Shown piece after piece: positions 17,673 through 27,969 of a stretch of DNA of 64,000 nt. Origin of the DNA: Betaproteobacteria bacterium Ga0077523. Lineage in GTDB: Bacteria > Pseudomonadota > Gammaproteobacteria > Burkholderiales > Ga0077523. Numbering within the stretch: position 1 is the first letter of the stretch; the number at the start of each line of letters is the position of its first letter. The DNA lies in assembly GCA_001464695.1 (NCBI GenBank), contig LNDQ01000156.1:1-64000 (forward strand), in the 5' to 3' direction. The notes beneath the pieces were generated by a model. It was given only the letters and a program-made list of their open reading frames with translations, searched no databases and had not been told where the DNA came from. The position numbers and the translations under genes were made by a program.

Positions 17673-17990
17673 ATGAGCGAACCCCATTGGGTCGACGCGT
17701 TGTCGGTCGATGACCTTCCCGCCGATGACGTGATCGGCGTGAGGGTGGATGGCCGCGAGGTAGCGATCTACGCCGTGGGCGATGCCGTGTACGCGACTGA
17801 CAACATCTGCACGCACGGCCAGGCGCGGTTGTGCGACGGGTTTCTCGACGGCCACGAGATCGAGTGTCCGCTGCACCAGGGAAAGTTCGACGTTCGAGAT
17901 GGCAAGCCGCTGTGTGAGCCGGTCACCGACGCGCTACGCAGTTATCCGGCGAAGATCGAAGGACGGCGCGTGTACCTCCGGCTCGACTGA
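17673..17990 (+). CDS. nagAb: Rieske ferredoxin of the ring-hydroxylase (NagAb-like)
   Basis: This 105-aa Rieske 2Fe-2S ferredoxin carries electrons from the reductase to the oxygenase. The cluster ligands are C46 and H48 (CTHGQARLC) and C65 and H68 (CPLHQGKFD). The length is typical of NagAb/NdoA. It is the last gene of the operon and converges with the methyltransferase gene, whose stop is 41 bases away. Confidence 0.9.
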   Translation: MSEPHWVDALSVDDLPADDVIGVRVDGREVAIYAVGDAVYATDNICTHGQARLCDGFLDGHEIECPLHQGKFDVRDGKPLCEPVTDALRSYPAKIEGRRVYLRLD

Positions 17991-18031
17991 GCAACGCGAG
18001 TTGCTTGTCGCATGCGAACGAAGGGCAGAGC

Positions 18032-18835
18032 CTACTTCACCCGCGCCCGCGTCATCAGATAACTCTGATGCACCACATTGTCGAAGTAGTACGGCGCCGC
18101 CAGCGCCTCGAACTCTGCCCGGATCGCGGCGAGCTTCTGCGGATCGCCGGCCAGGTTCTCCACCAGCTTCTGCATCGGTCCGACCGAACGTTCCATGAAG
18201 CCACGGAAATGCTGCAGGCTGAGCGCAGGGAAAGTCATGGTTGCGCGCTCGAAGAACGGTGGCTCGAAGTGCGGCGCTAGCCGTTCGGCAACGACCGTCG
18301 GATTGCCCCACATCGGCGGCGGTGCGGCACCCGGCGGTGGCGGTGGCGAATGCTTGCCGACGAAGGCGAACAGCCGGCCGACAAAATGCTCGGGCGGCCA
18401 AGTGGTGAAGGCGATGCGCCCAGTGGGCTTCAGCACGCGGCGCATCTCGGCGATCGCCACGTCCGGGCGGGGCGCGAACATGTGGCCGAACTGGCTCAGC
18501 ACGACGTCGAACGAGGCGTCGGGGTAGGGCAGCTTCTCGGCGTCGCCCTCGTTCCAGGTGATGTCGCCGAGGCTGGCAATGCCGGCGTTCTGGCGAGCCT
18601 GCTCCAGCAATTCCGGAGTCAGGTCGAGAGCGGTTACCTTGGCGCCTGCTCTTGCCGCGGTGATCGCAACTACGCCCGTGCCGGTGCCGACATCGAGCAC
18701 GGCTTCGCCGGGTTTCACTTGCGCGAACTTCACGAAGTTGCCCGCCACCGGCGTGGTGAACATCGCCGTCGGGCCGAAGGAGGCCCACATGGCGCGTTGC
18801 CGCTGCTTGAGTTCCGCGAATGGATCGGCAGTCAT
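18032..18835 (-). CDS. Class I SAM-dependent methyltransferase (UbiE/Methyltransf_11 type)
   Basis: The 267-aa protein has the class I Rossmann motif I VLDVGTGTGVVAITAARAGAKV (about residues 47-68), then ALDLTPELLEQA, NEGDAEKLPYPDASFDVV and MRRVLKPTGRIAFTTW, the usual motifs of UbiE-like enzymes. The start ATG 18835 has GGGGAG six bases upstream. Such enzymes methylate small molecules, quinones or lipids, and the substrate cannot be told from sequence. A Pro-rich insert (PPPPPGAAPPP, about 165-175) is unusual. It is divergent from katG and convergent with the ring-hydroxylase operon. Confidence 0.85.
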   Translation of the reverse strand: MTADPFAELKQRQRAMWASFGPTAMFTTPVAGNFVKFAQVKPGEAVLDVGTGTGVVAITAARAGAKVTALDLTPELLEQARQNAGIASLGDITWNEGDAEKLPYPDASFDVVLSQFGHMFAPRPDVAIAEMRRVLKPTGRIAFTTWPPEHFVGRLFAFVGKHSPPPPPGAAPPPMWGNPTVVAERLAPHFEPPFFERATMTFPALSLQHFRGFMERSVGPMQKLVENLAGDPQKLAAIRAEFEALAAPYYFDNVVHQSYLMTRARVK

Positions 18836-21362
<2,527 letters not shown>

Positions 21363-21376
21363 TTGGAGGAGGGCGC

Positions 21377-21395
21377 CCCCCGGCTGCGCCGGGGG
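21377..21395. terminator. G/C-rich hairpin after katG
   Basis: CCCCCGGC, loop TGC, GCCGGGGG makes an 8-bp stem 15 bases after the katG stop. There is no U-tract. The sequence is close to the hairpin at 5544-5560, so it may belong to a dispersed repeat family that also works as a terminator. Confidence 0.45.
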
Positions 21396-21553
21396 AGTGT
21401 GATCGGTTCGACGGTGGATCCAGTACCGCGCAGGGTGCCGGAGCACTCCCCCTTGACCGGGCATGAAAGTGGGAGCAAATTCTCACGAAAGAGCAGGTTT
21501 GGTGTGGTGCGCCCGTTCGTCGCCGCCGTCACAAACGCTCGAGGAGACCCACC

Positions 21554-22561
21554 ATGCCTCTCCGCCCACTGCTGCACCCGCTGCATCCCTGGCTCGCAAC
21601 CGTGGTTCTGGCGCTCGGGTGTATGGCGTCTCCAGCTTCGGCGGTGATCGTCGAATGGGTCACTGTCGGCAACCCCGGCAATGCGGGCGATCTGCCGGCG
21701 ACGAACTGCTGGACCGCCGACTGCGGGTCCGTCGCGTATTCCTATCGGATCTCCCAGTACGAGGTCACGAACGGGCAGTACGCCGAGTTTCTGAACGCAA
21801 AGGCGGCCGCCGATCCACTCGCACTCTACAACGCGAGCATGGATAGCGATGCGCAAGGCGGCATAGTCCGCAGCGGCGTGTCGGGGGGCTACAGCTATTC
21901 GGTCAAAGCCGGCTTCGACGACAAGCCCGTGAACTTCGTGTCGTTCTACGATGCGCTGCGGTTCACGAACTGGATGAACAACGGTCAAGGCGGCGGTGAC
22001 ACGGAAACAGGCGCCTATACATTGCTCGGCGGGGGTGCCTTGCCTAGCAACGGATCACAGGTGACACGCGCCGTCGGAGCCACGATCTTCCTGCCGAGCG
22101 AGCACGAGTGGTACAAGGCGGCGTACTACGATGGCGCGACCGGAATGTTCTTCGACTATCCGGCAGGGTCGAACGCCCAGACCGCCTGTGCCGCGCCGAC
22201 CGCCGCATCGAACAGCGGGAACTGTGTCTCGAGCGGCGTGACCGACGTGGGTGCCTATCCGGGCTCCCCCAGCCCATATGGAACCTTCGATCAGGGCGGT
22301 AACGTCTACGAGTGGAACGAGCAGATCGTGCCCGGCTCTCTGCGGGGAATGCGAGGCGGGAGCTGGAATTTCTTCAACAACGCGAGCGCTGCCAGTTTCG
22401 CTGCCGGCATGCGGAGCAGCACGGGAGGCCTTGCCCAGAGAAGCGATCTCGGATTCCGCATCGCGACTGTGGTTCCCGAGCCCGGTTCCACGCTGTTGAT
22501 GTTGACTGGCCTTGCAGGCCTGGTGGCCTGGAGATTTGCCGGCCGCCGCTCGAGGCCCTAG
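21554..22561 (+). CDS. PEP-CTERM protein with SUMF1/formylglycine-generating-enzyme fold
   Basis: The 335-aa protein has a signal peptide (MPLRPLLHPLHPWLATVVLA, cleaved near ASPASA), then a SUMF1-type domain: ISQYEVTNGQYAEFLNA, VNFVSFYDALRFTNWMNN, LPSEHEWYKAAYYD, GNVYEWNE, LRGMRGGSWNF and SDLGFRIA. It ends in a PEP-CTERM sorting signal, VVPEPGSTLLMLTGLAG plus a basic tail. The sulfatase-maturing cysteine pair of true FGE is not evident, so it is more likely a structural or binding protein anchored through exosortase. Exosortase itself is not in the window. GAGGAG precedes the ATG. Confidence 0.88.
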   Translation: MPLRPLLHPLHPWLATVVLALGCMASPASAVIVEWVTVGNPGNAGDLPATNCWTADCGSVAYSYRISQYEVTNGQYAEFLNAKAAADPLALYNASMDSDAQGGIVRSGVSGGYSYSVKAGFDDKPVNFVSFYDALRFTNWMNNGQGGGDTETGAYTLLGGGALPSNGSQVTRAVGATIFLPSEHEWYKAAYYDGATGMFFDYPAGSNAQTACAAPTAASNSGNCVSSGVTDVGAYPGSPSPYGTFDQGGNVYEWNEQIVPGSLRGMRGGSWNFFNNASAASFAAGMRSSTGGLAQRSDLGFRIATVVPEPGSTLLMLTGLAGLVAWRFAGRRSRP

Positions 22562-22579
22562 GCCTCGGCGCCGGCGGCC
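22541..22579. terminator. Large hairpin between convergent genes
   Basis: The outer arms GGCCGCCG and CGGCGGCC and the inner arms CGAGGCC and GGCCTCG around loop CTA make a strong stem spanning the stop of the PEP-CTERM gene. It lies five bases from the HAD stop, so it can end transcription from both sides. Confidence 0.5.
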
Positions 22580-22583
22580 AACG

Positions 22584-23426
22584 TTACACCCCCAACTTCG
22601 TCGCCAGCTCCTCGAAGGAACGCGCCGCAACGTCGACCGGCACCTGCGGTCCGTTCTCGCCGGTATTGGGCCCGAACTCATCGAGCTGCGTGACGTGCGC
22701 CGTCCGCAGTCCGGCCTTGGCTGCCGCTGCGAGGTCACTGCTGTGGGCGGCGACCATCATGACCTGCTCGTACCTGAGTCCGAAGGCTTCCGCCGCGACC
22801 TGATACACGCGCAGCTTCGGCTTGTAGTCGCCGGCGATCTCGGCACCGAGGATGGCGTCCCAGGGGAAATTGTTGCGCCGGGCGAGATCGACCATCAGGG
22901 CGATGTTGCCGTTTGAACAGGGCGCGAGCAGGAACCGCTTGCGCAGCCGGTGCAGGCCGCTGCTTGCATCCGGCCATCCGTCCAGGCGGTGCCAGGCGAG
23001 GTTCAGCTCCTGCAGGACGGGTTCTTCCACCTTCTGGAGGCCGAAGCGCGGCCGGATGCGCTCGAGCATGTTGCGATGGATGACGTCGAGCCTCGAGAAC
23101 GGGATGCGCCCGGAGCGGACTTCCTCCATGGCCGGCTGATACTCGGCACGCCAGGCGTCGGCGAACGCGATCCAGTCGAGGGAGTAACCCAGAGGCGAGA
23201 GGATGGTCTTGGCTTCGCGGGCAACGCCCGTACGCCAGTCGACCACCGTACCGAACACATCGAAGACCAACGCTTTCACGCCTTCCACTGACACCTCCAT
23301 CGCTGAATTCGTTACCTGCTTTTCGGCGGCCGCTCCGGGGTGGCTGGTGCCAGACAGCGCGAGAGCCGCGGTACTCCACAAGAACCGGCGGCGTCCGAAA
23401 CTCGGCACAATTCGAGCTTTGTCCAT
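22584..23426 (-). CDS. Haloacid dehalogenase type II-like hydrolase with Tat-like leader
   Basis: This 280-aa HAD-superfamily protein carries the nucleophile motif VFDVFGTVVDW (about residues 53-63), CSNGNIALM (motif II), KPKLRVYQ with the motif III Lys, and a late acidic motif region (VAAHSSDLAAAAKAGL). The pattern is that of L-2-haloacid dehalogenases, which hydrolyse 2-haloacids such as 2-chloropropionate. The N-terminus is unusual for a cytoplasmic family: RRRFLWSTAALALSG looks like a twin-arginine signal, so it may act in the periplasm. It starts 41 bases from the divergent lytic transglycosylase gene. Confidence 0.85.
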   Translation of the reverse strand: MDKARIVPSFGRRRFLWSTAALALSGTSHPGAAAEKQVTNSAMEVSVEGVKALVFDVFGTVVDWRTGVAREAKTILSPLGYSLDWIAFADAWRAEYQPAMEEVRSGRIPFSRLDVIHRNMLERIRPRFGLQKVEEPVLQELNLAWHRLDGWPDASSGLHRLRKRFLLAPCSNGNIALMVDLARRNNFPWDAILGAEIAGDYKPKLRVYQVAAEAFGLRYEQVMMVAAHSSDLAAAAKAGLRTAHVTQLDEFGPNTGENGPQVPVDVAARSFEELATKLGV

Positions 23427-23467
23427 GGTCTCCTCCGTCTCACGTGGTTCTTTGGCGAGAGTATCCC

Positions 23468-24937
23468 ATGCCGAGTGTGCGTGTTGCCTTCGCGACGCTG
23501 TGCTTGTGTGCGGCGTTGCCGGCGTCGGCAGCCGAGGCCTTGCTGGCTCCTGTGCGGACCCCCCATCTGGACGACCTCGACGGGATGCTCGCCCGCCGGG
23601 AGATCCGCGCCCTGGTCGCCCATAGCCGTACCGAATACGAGATCGTCAAGGGCCGACAGGTCGGTGTGATGTATGACGCGCTGGTCGAGCTCGAGAAGCA
23701 GGTCAACCGGAAACTCCTGAAACTACAAAAACCGGCTGCGAAGAAGGTCGATGGCAAGACCAGGTCTCTGCCGCCGCTGAAGGTGACGATCATCCCGGTA
23801 CCCTACGACCAGCTCTACGCTCGGCTCGAGGCAGGCCTCGGCGACATGGTGGCGAGTCCGATGCTGGTCACCGAAGTACCGTCGAAGGGCGTGCAGTTCA
23901 CGGCACCGTTCTACTCGGAGGCCAAACTCGTGGTGGTCACACAGAAGGGCGACGTGCTGGGCGATGGCGTGGAGGCATTGTCCGGTCGCACGGTGGTCGT
24001 GCGCACTTCGAGCGGAATGTACCGCTCGCTCCTGGCGATCAACCGCGAGCTCGAGACCCGCGGGCGTGCGCCTGCGCGGCTGGTGCCCGCCGACGAGCAT
24101 CTTTCCGATGACGAGCTCATGGAGATGGTGAGCGCAAAGCTGATTCCCGCAACCGTCTCGCACCGGCTGCGGGCGCGACTCTGGTCGAGCGTCTTTCCCG
24201 ACCTCGAGGTGAACGAGCACAACGTCCTCGCCGACAACGGTGAGCTCGCCTGGGCCGTGCGCAAGAGCAACCCGCAGTTGAAGCAAGCCCTCGACGAATT
24301 CGTGGACAAGCACAAGCTCGGCACCGCGTTCGGCAACATGATGCGCGATCGCTACTTCGGCAGCACGCGCCATGCGCGCATGGCGCTCGATGCGTCGGGT
24401 CGTCTCCGGTTCGACGAAATGGTGGGCATATTCGAACGCTACGCGAGCCGGTACGACTTCGATCACCTGCTGCTCATGGCTCAGGGTTATCAGGAGTCGC
24501 GCCTTGACCAGCGTGCTCGCAGCCGGGCGGGCGCCGTCGGCGTGATGCAGGTGTTGCCGAGTACCGGCCGGATGCTCAAGGTGGGCGACGTGCTACTGGT
24601 GGACCCGAACATCCACGCGGGCACCAAGTATCTCGACATACTGCGCAAGCAGTATTTCCGTACACCGGAGATGACCCCGTTGGACCAGATGTATTTCTCC
24701 TTCGCTGCCTATAACGCCGGGCCGAGCAATATCCGCCGCATGCAGGCGCTCGCCGCAAAGCAGGGCCTCGAACCGAATCGCTGGTTCGACAACGTGGAAC
24801 TGACGACCTTGCAGCGCATCGGTCGCGAACCGGTGGATTACGTCTCCAACATCAGCAAGTACTACGTCGCCTATCGGCTATACACGGAGACGGCCGGTGC
24901 GGGCAAGCGATCGGGCGCCGATGGAACTACGCCCTGA
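23468..24937 (+). CDS. MltF-like membrane-bound lytic murein transglycosylase
   Basis: The 489-aa protein has a signal peptide (MPSVRVAFATLCLCAALPASA). A periplasmic solute-binding-type domain follows (about 35-290: LYARLEAGLGDMVASPMLV, FTAPFYSEAKLVVV, LAWAVRKSNPQLKQAL). Then comes an SLT lytic transglycosylase domain (about 320-480) with the catalytic Glu in AQGYQESRLDQ and GVMQVLPSTG. MltF enzymes cut the glycan of peptidoglycan to 1,6-anhydro products, and the first domain regulates them. ATG 23468 gives the best signal peptide. Its last 17 bases overlap the next gene. Confidence 0.9.
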   Translation: MPSVRVAFATLCLCAALPASAAEALLAPVRTPHLDDLDGMLARREIRALVAHSRTEYEIVKGRQVGVMYDALVELEKQVNRKLLKLQKPAAKKVDGKTRSLPPLKVTIIPVPYDQLYARLEAGLGDMVASPMLVTEVPSKGVQFTAPFYSEAKLVVVTQKGDVLGDGVEALSGRTVVVRTSSGMYRSLLAINRELETRGRAPARLVPADEHLSDDELMEMVSAKLIPATVSHRLRARLWSSVFPDLEVNEHNVLADNGELAWAVRKSNPQLKQALDEFVDKHKLGTAFGNMMRDRYFGSTRHARMALDASGRLRFDEMVGIFERYASRYDFDHLLLMAQGYQESRLDQRARSRAGAVGVMQVLPSTGRMLKVGDVLLVDPNIHAGTKYLDILRKQYFRTPEMTPLDQMYFSFAAYNAGPSNIRRMQALAAKQGLEPNRWFDNVELTTLQRIGREPVDYVSNISKYYVAYRLYTETAGAGKRSGADGTTP

Positions 24938-26210
24938 CGTCGTGAGCGACGCACCTCAACCCGCGGTGTTCACAAGCGACCGGAGCGAAGACATCATCCG
25001 GCAGATCGAGGCCGGGCGGACGGCGGGCAACGCGGAGCTGGCGGATCGCGCGATCCAGTCCTTGCGTAGTGCTGCGGCGTCAGGGACGCTCGCGTATTCG
25101 ACCGAAGTGGCCAACACGTTGGCGCTCCTGGGTCTGCTGCCGGATTCGCGAGCCGTGCTGACGGAGGCGTTGCGGCGAGACCCCGGCGATGTGACTGCAT
25201 TGGCCGTGCTGGCCACGGTGGAGAGTGCGAGCGGCCGTTACGACTCAGCGCTCGATTGCTTCGATCGGGCCCTCGCGCTGGCGCCTGATTTCCCGGGGCT
25301 TGCCGAGCGGCGCGAGCGCTGTCGCACCGAGCAACAGGTTCTCGATCGTGCAGTGCAGGATCTGGAAGCATACGCGGCCGACCATGACCTCGATCCAGGT
25401 GACAGCGAGGCAAATCTGATCCCCGTTGATGCGCGTTCTCTGGACGACGAGGGGCGGCCGCGCTTTCGCATGCGGTTGCCCGCGGCAAGCATCCGCCACG
25501 ATCTCGGTATCGCGTTGCTGTTCTCGCAGGAGACGGCGGCGGTCGGCTACGAATTGAGCTTGCGCCGATTTCTCGATGCGCATCTGGATTCGGACGACGT
25601 CTTCATCGACGTCGGTGCGCACTGGGGCATTCATGCCCTGACCGCGGCGACCTCGCGCCGTGGCGAGATCAGCGTTCTCGCGGTGGAGCCGCATCCGGCG
25701 AATCTGAGGCACCTGCGCCGCTGGATCGCCGACAACGATCTCGGTCAGGACATCGAGGTGGTGCCCGCGGCCATCGGCGCGGCCACGGGCACCACGTTCC
25801 TGATGGCCAATTCCAGCATGGGATATCGCGTGGCTCTTTGCGGGACCGAGGTTCCGATCACCACGCTCGACGCCTTGCTCGCCGAGCGCGACTGGTTGAA
25901 GTGGCGGCGCATCGTGCTGAAGATCGACGTGGAAGGTCACGAGCTCGCGGTGTTCGAAGGTGCGCGCCAGTTGCTTGAAACCTGCGACGTGGCCGCGATC
26001 GTCTGGGAGAAGGGCGAGAGCTACGGGTCCGCGGCGGAGGATCCTCGGTTGCGCCGGATCTTCCAGGACCTCGACGCCCGCGGTTTCCGGCACTACTGCT
26101 TTCGCGACGAACATCGGGGCGGTGAGCTGATTCCGCTCGTCGAGCTGGGGCGTACCTGCAACGTGTACAGCTTGCGGCCGGGGTTCGAGAGGCTGGCGAG
26201 GTACGACTGA
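24921..26210 (+). CDS. TPR-containing FkbM-family methyltransferase
   Basis: The 429-aa protein combines an N-terminal helical TPR-like region (about 25-140: VLTEALRRDPGDVTALAVLA, YDSALDCFDRALALAPDFPG) with a FkbM methyltransferase domain (about 205-400). Motifs of the latter are VFIDVGAHWGIHALTAA, AVEPHPANLRHLRRWI and VLKIDVEGHELAVFEGA. FkbM enzymes O-methylate sugars, glycans or natural products. ATG 24921 lies inside the end of the lytic transglycosylase gene, so the two are probably coupled. A cell-wall or glycan substrate is possible but only inferred. Confidence 0.85.
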   Translation: MELRPDVVSDAPQPAVFTSDRSEDIIRQIEAGRTAGNAELADRAIQSLRSAAASGTLAYSTEVANTLALLGLLPDSRAVLTEALRRDPGDVTALAVLATVESASGRYDSALDCFDRALALAPDFPGLAERRERCRTEQQVLDRAVQDLEAYAADHDLDPGDSEANLIPVDARSLDDEGRPRFRMRLPAASIRHDLGIALLFSQETAAVGYELSLRRFLDAHLDSDDVFIDVGAHWGIHALTAATSRRGEISVLAVEPHPANLRHLRRWIADNDLGQDIEVVPAAIGAATGTTFLMANSSMGYRVALCGTEVPITTLDALLAERDWLKWRRIVLKIDVEGHELAVFEGARQLLETCDVAAIVWEKGESYGSAAEDPRLRRIFQDLDARGFRHYCFRDEHRGGELIPLVELGRTCNVYSLRPGFERLARYD

Positions 26211-26317
26211 GCCGGGACCCGGGCAATCGGGGTGCTGAGATGCTCCATTGCCCTGTCACGGGGCCTCTCATGCCCCATTGCCGTTGCCATTGGTGCCGGG
26301 CGTGCACCACCTGATGC

Positions 26318-26344
26318 TTGCCTGGCTTATCGTAAGCTAGGCAA
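26318..26344. promoter_or_regulatory. Probable MarR operator
   Basis: TTGCCTGGCTTA, spacer TCG, TAAGCTAGGCAA is an inverted repeat with 12-bp arms and one mismatch. It sits just upstream of a TAGAAT -10 (26356-26361) and overlaps the -35 region of the marR-emrAB transcript. Autorepression by the MarR protein is expected. Confidence 0.65.
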
Positions 26345-26355
26345 CTATTTCGGCG

Positions 26356-26361
26356 TAGAAT
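26356..26361 (+). promoter_or_regulatory. -10 element of the marR-emrAB operon
   Basis: TAGAAT ends 7 bases before ATG 26369. Transcription would start at or next to the A of the start codon, so the mRNA is probably leaderless. No Shine-Dalgarno is present, which agrees. Confidence 0.5.
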
Positions 26362-26368
26362 CACGCCC

Positions 26369-26839
26369 ATGTTCCGCGAGGATCTGTCCCGCAACTTCGG
26401 CTTCATCCTGAACGATGTCGCCCGGTTGATGCGCACCGCGTTCGACCGGCGCGTGAAGGCGCTCGGCCTCACGCGCTCGCAGTGGTGGGTGCTGAACCAT
26501 CTGTTCCGCAACGATGGTGTCACGCAGTCGGAGCTGGCCGACCTGCTCGAGATCGAGAAAGCGACTTTGGGCCGCCTGCTCGATCGCATGGAACAGAAAG
26601 GCTGGGTGCGGCGGGAGAACCACGCCGGTGACCGCCGGGCCAAACGTGTCTTCCTCACACCGGAGGTGGAACCGGCGCTGAAGGCCATGCGTACTGCTGC
26701 CGCGGAGCTGCGGCGGGACGCGTTGGGGGAACTCACTTTGGATCAGCAGGCGCAGTTCGTCGACACCCTGCTCACGATCAAGGCCAACCTCTCGCGACCC
26801 GAGGTCGGCGGCAACGGCAGCCGGAAGGCGAAGCGCTGA
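26369..26839 (+). CDS. MarR-family transcriptional regulator
   Basis: The 156-aa winged-helix protein matches MarR/SlyA regulators. It has a dimerisation helix at the N-terminus, LGLTRSQWWVLNHLFRNDG, VTQSELADLLEIEKATLGRL (recognition helix) and the wing RRENHAGDRRAKRVFLTPE with the conserved D-x-R-A. These proteins repress efflux genes until a lipophilic ligand binds. Its stop overlaps the ATG of the EmrA-like gene (TGATG). A 27-bp palindrome lies just upstream of its start, a strong autoregulation signal. Confidence 0.92.
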   Translation: MFREDLSRNFGFILNDVARLMRTAFDRRVKALGLTRSQWWVLNHLFRNDGVTQSELADLLEIEKATLGRLLDRMEQKGWVRRENHAGDRRAKRVFLTPEVEPALKAMRTAAAELRRDALGELTLDQQAQFVDTLLTIKANLSRPEVGGNGSRKAKR

Positions 26840-27969
26840 TGGCCGGGAACAGCAAAGCCATCATCGTGGTGCACCGGGCCGTGCGCATCCTGCTGCTGGT
26901 CGTCGTGCCGCTGGTCGCGGTGTGGGCGGCGCTCTACGTGTACGCCACCGGCGGTCGCGAGGTCGAGACCGAAAATGCCTATGTGAAGGTGAACATGGTC
27001 CCGATCAGTGCCGCTGTGACCGGCCGCGTGATCGAGGTGCTGGTACACGAGAATCAGGCAGTGAAGGCGGGCGATGTGCTGTTCCGCCTCGATCCTGCGC
27101 CGTATCAGATCGCGCTCGAAGGAGCGAGGGCGCAGATGGATGTCGTGCGGACGACGGTGCAATCGCTGCGGGCCGAATACCGGGTGACGTTGCAGGAAGC
27201 AGCCGAAGCCCGCAGCCGCATCGACTTTCTCGAGAAGCAGCTCGCACGGCAGGAGTTTCTCAAGGAGAAGGGCATGACGCGCGGCGACGCTTACGACGAG
27301 GCGCGCCACAACCTAGAAGCGGCGAAGCTGCGCGTGGACAGCATTCGCGAACGAACCAACCGGGTGATCGCCGAACTGGCCGGCGACCCCAACACGCCGG
27401 TGGAGCGCATGCCGCGCTACGCCGAAGCGCGCGCCGCCTACGACGCGGCCATGCTCGATGTGATGCGCGCCGGCATCAAGGCGCCTTACGCCGGCGTCGT
27501 GAGCAACATCAAACTGCAGGTGGGCGAGTACGTGGCGAAGGGCGTGCCGATGTTCAGCCTCATCGAGAGCGGCGTGCTGTGGATCGAGGCCAACTACAAG
27601 GAAACGCAGCTCACCCACATGACGGTCGGTCAGCCGGCCAAGGTAGTGGCCGATGCCTATCCCGATCATGAGTGGTCGGCCACGGTCGAGACCATCGGGT
27701 CCGCCACCGGTGCCGAGTTCGCCGTGCTGCCGCCGCAGAACGCCACCGGCAACTGGGTGAAGGTGGTGCAGCGTATTCCGGTGCGCATCAAAGTGGAGGA
27801 GTCCGCCGCCAAGCCGCAATTGCGGGCGGGCATGACGGCCACGGTCACGGTGGATACCGGGCGCCCGCGCGGGTTGCCGCGGCCTCTGAAGAAGCTCGTC
27901 GACGCGGGCTGGCTGCCGCGCTTCCTCGAACCTTCCAGGGCCATCGCGGGCACCAACCGGCAGCCGTAG
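26839..27969 (+). CDS. emrA: EmrA/HlyD-family membrane fusion protein
   Basis: The 376-aa periplasmic adaptor has one N-terminal transmembrane helix (about residues 14-36, ILLLVVVPLVAVWAALYVYA). A biotinyl-lipoyl half-motif (TENAYVKVNMVPISAAVTGR), an alpha-hairpin coiled coil (about 85-170), the second lipoyl half (IKAPYAGVVSNIKLQVGEYV) and a beta-barrel follow. TENAYVK is characteristic of EmrA. It links the inner-membrane EmrB-type pump to an outer-membrane channel, which is not encoded here. The start and stop both overlap the neighbours by a few bases, so marR-emrA-emrB is one operon. Confidence 0.92.
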   Translation: MAGNSKAIIVVHRAVRILLLVVVPLVAVWAALYVYATGGREVETENAYVKVNMVPISAAVTGRVIEVLVHENQAVKAGDVLFRLDPAPYQIALEGARAQMDVVRTTVQSLRAEYRVTLQEAAEARSRIDFLEKQLARQEFLKEKGMTRGDAYDEARHNLEAAKLRVDSIRERTNRVIAELAGDPNTPVERMPRYAEARAAYDAAMLDVMRAGIKAPYAGVVSNIKLQVGEYVAKGVPMFSLIESGVLWIEANYKETQLTHMTVGQPAKVVADAYPDHEWSATVETIGSATGAEFAVLPPQNATGNWVKVVQRIPVRIKVEESAAKPQLRAGMTATVTVDTGRPRGLPRPLKKLVDAGWLPRFLEPSRAIAGTNRQP

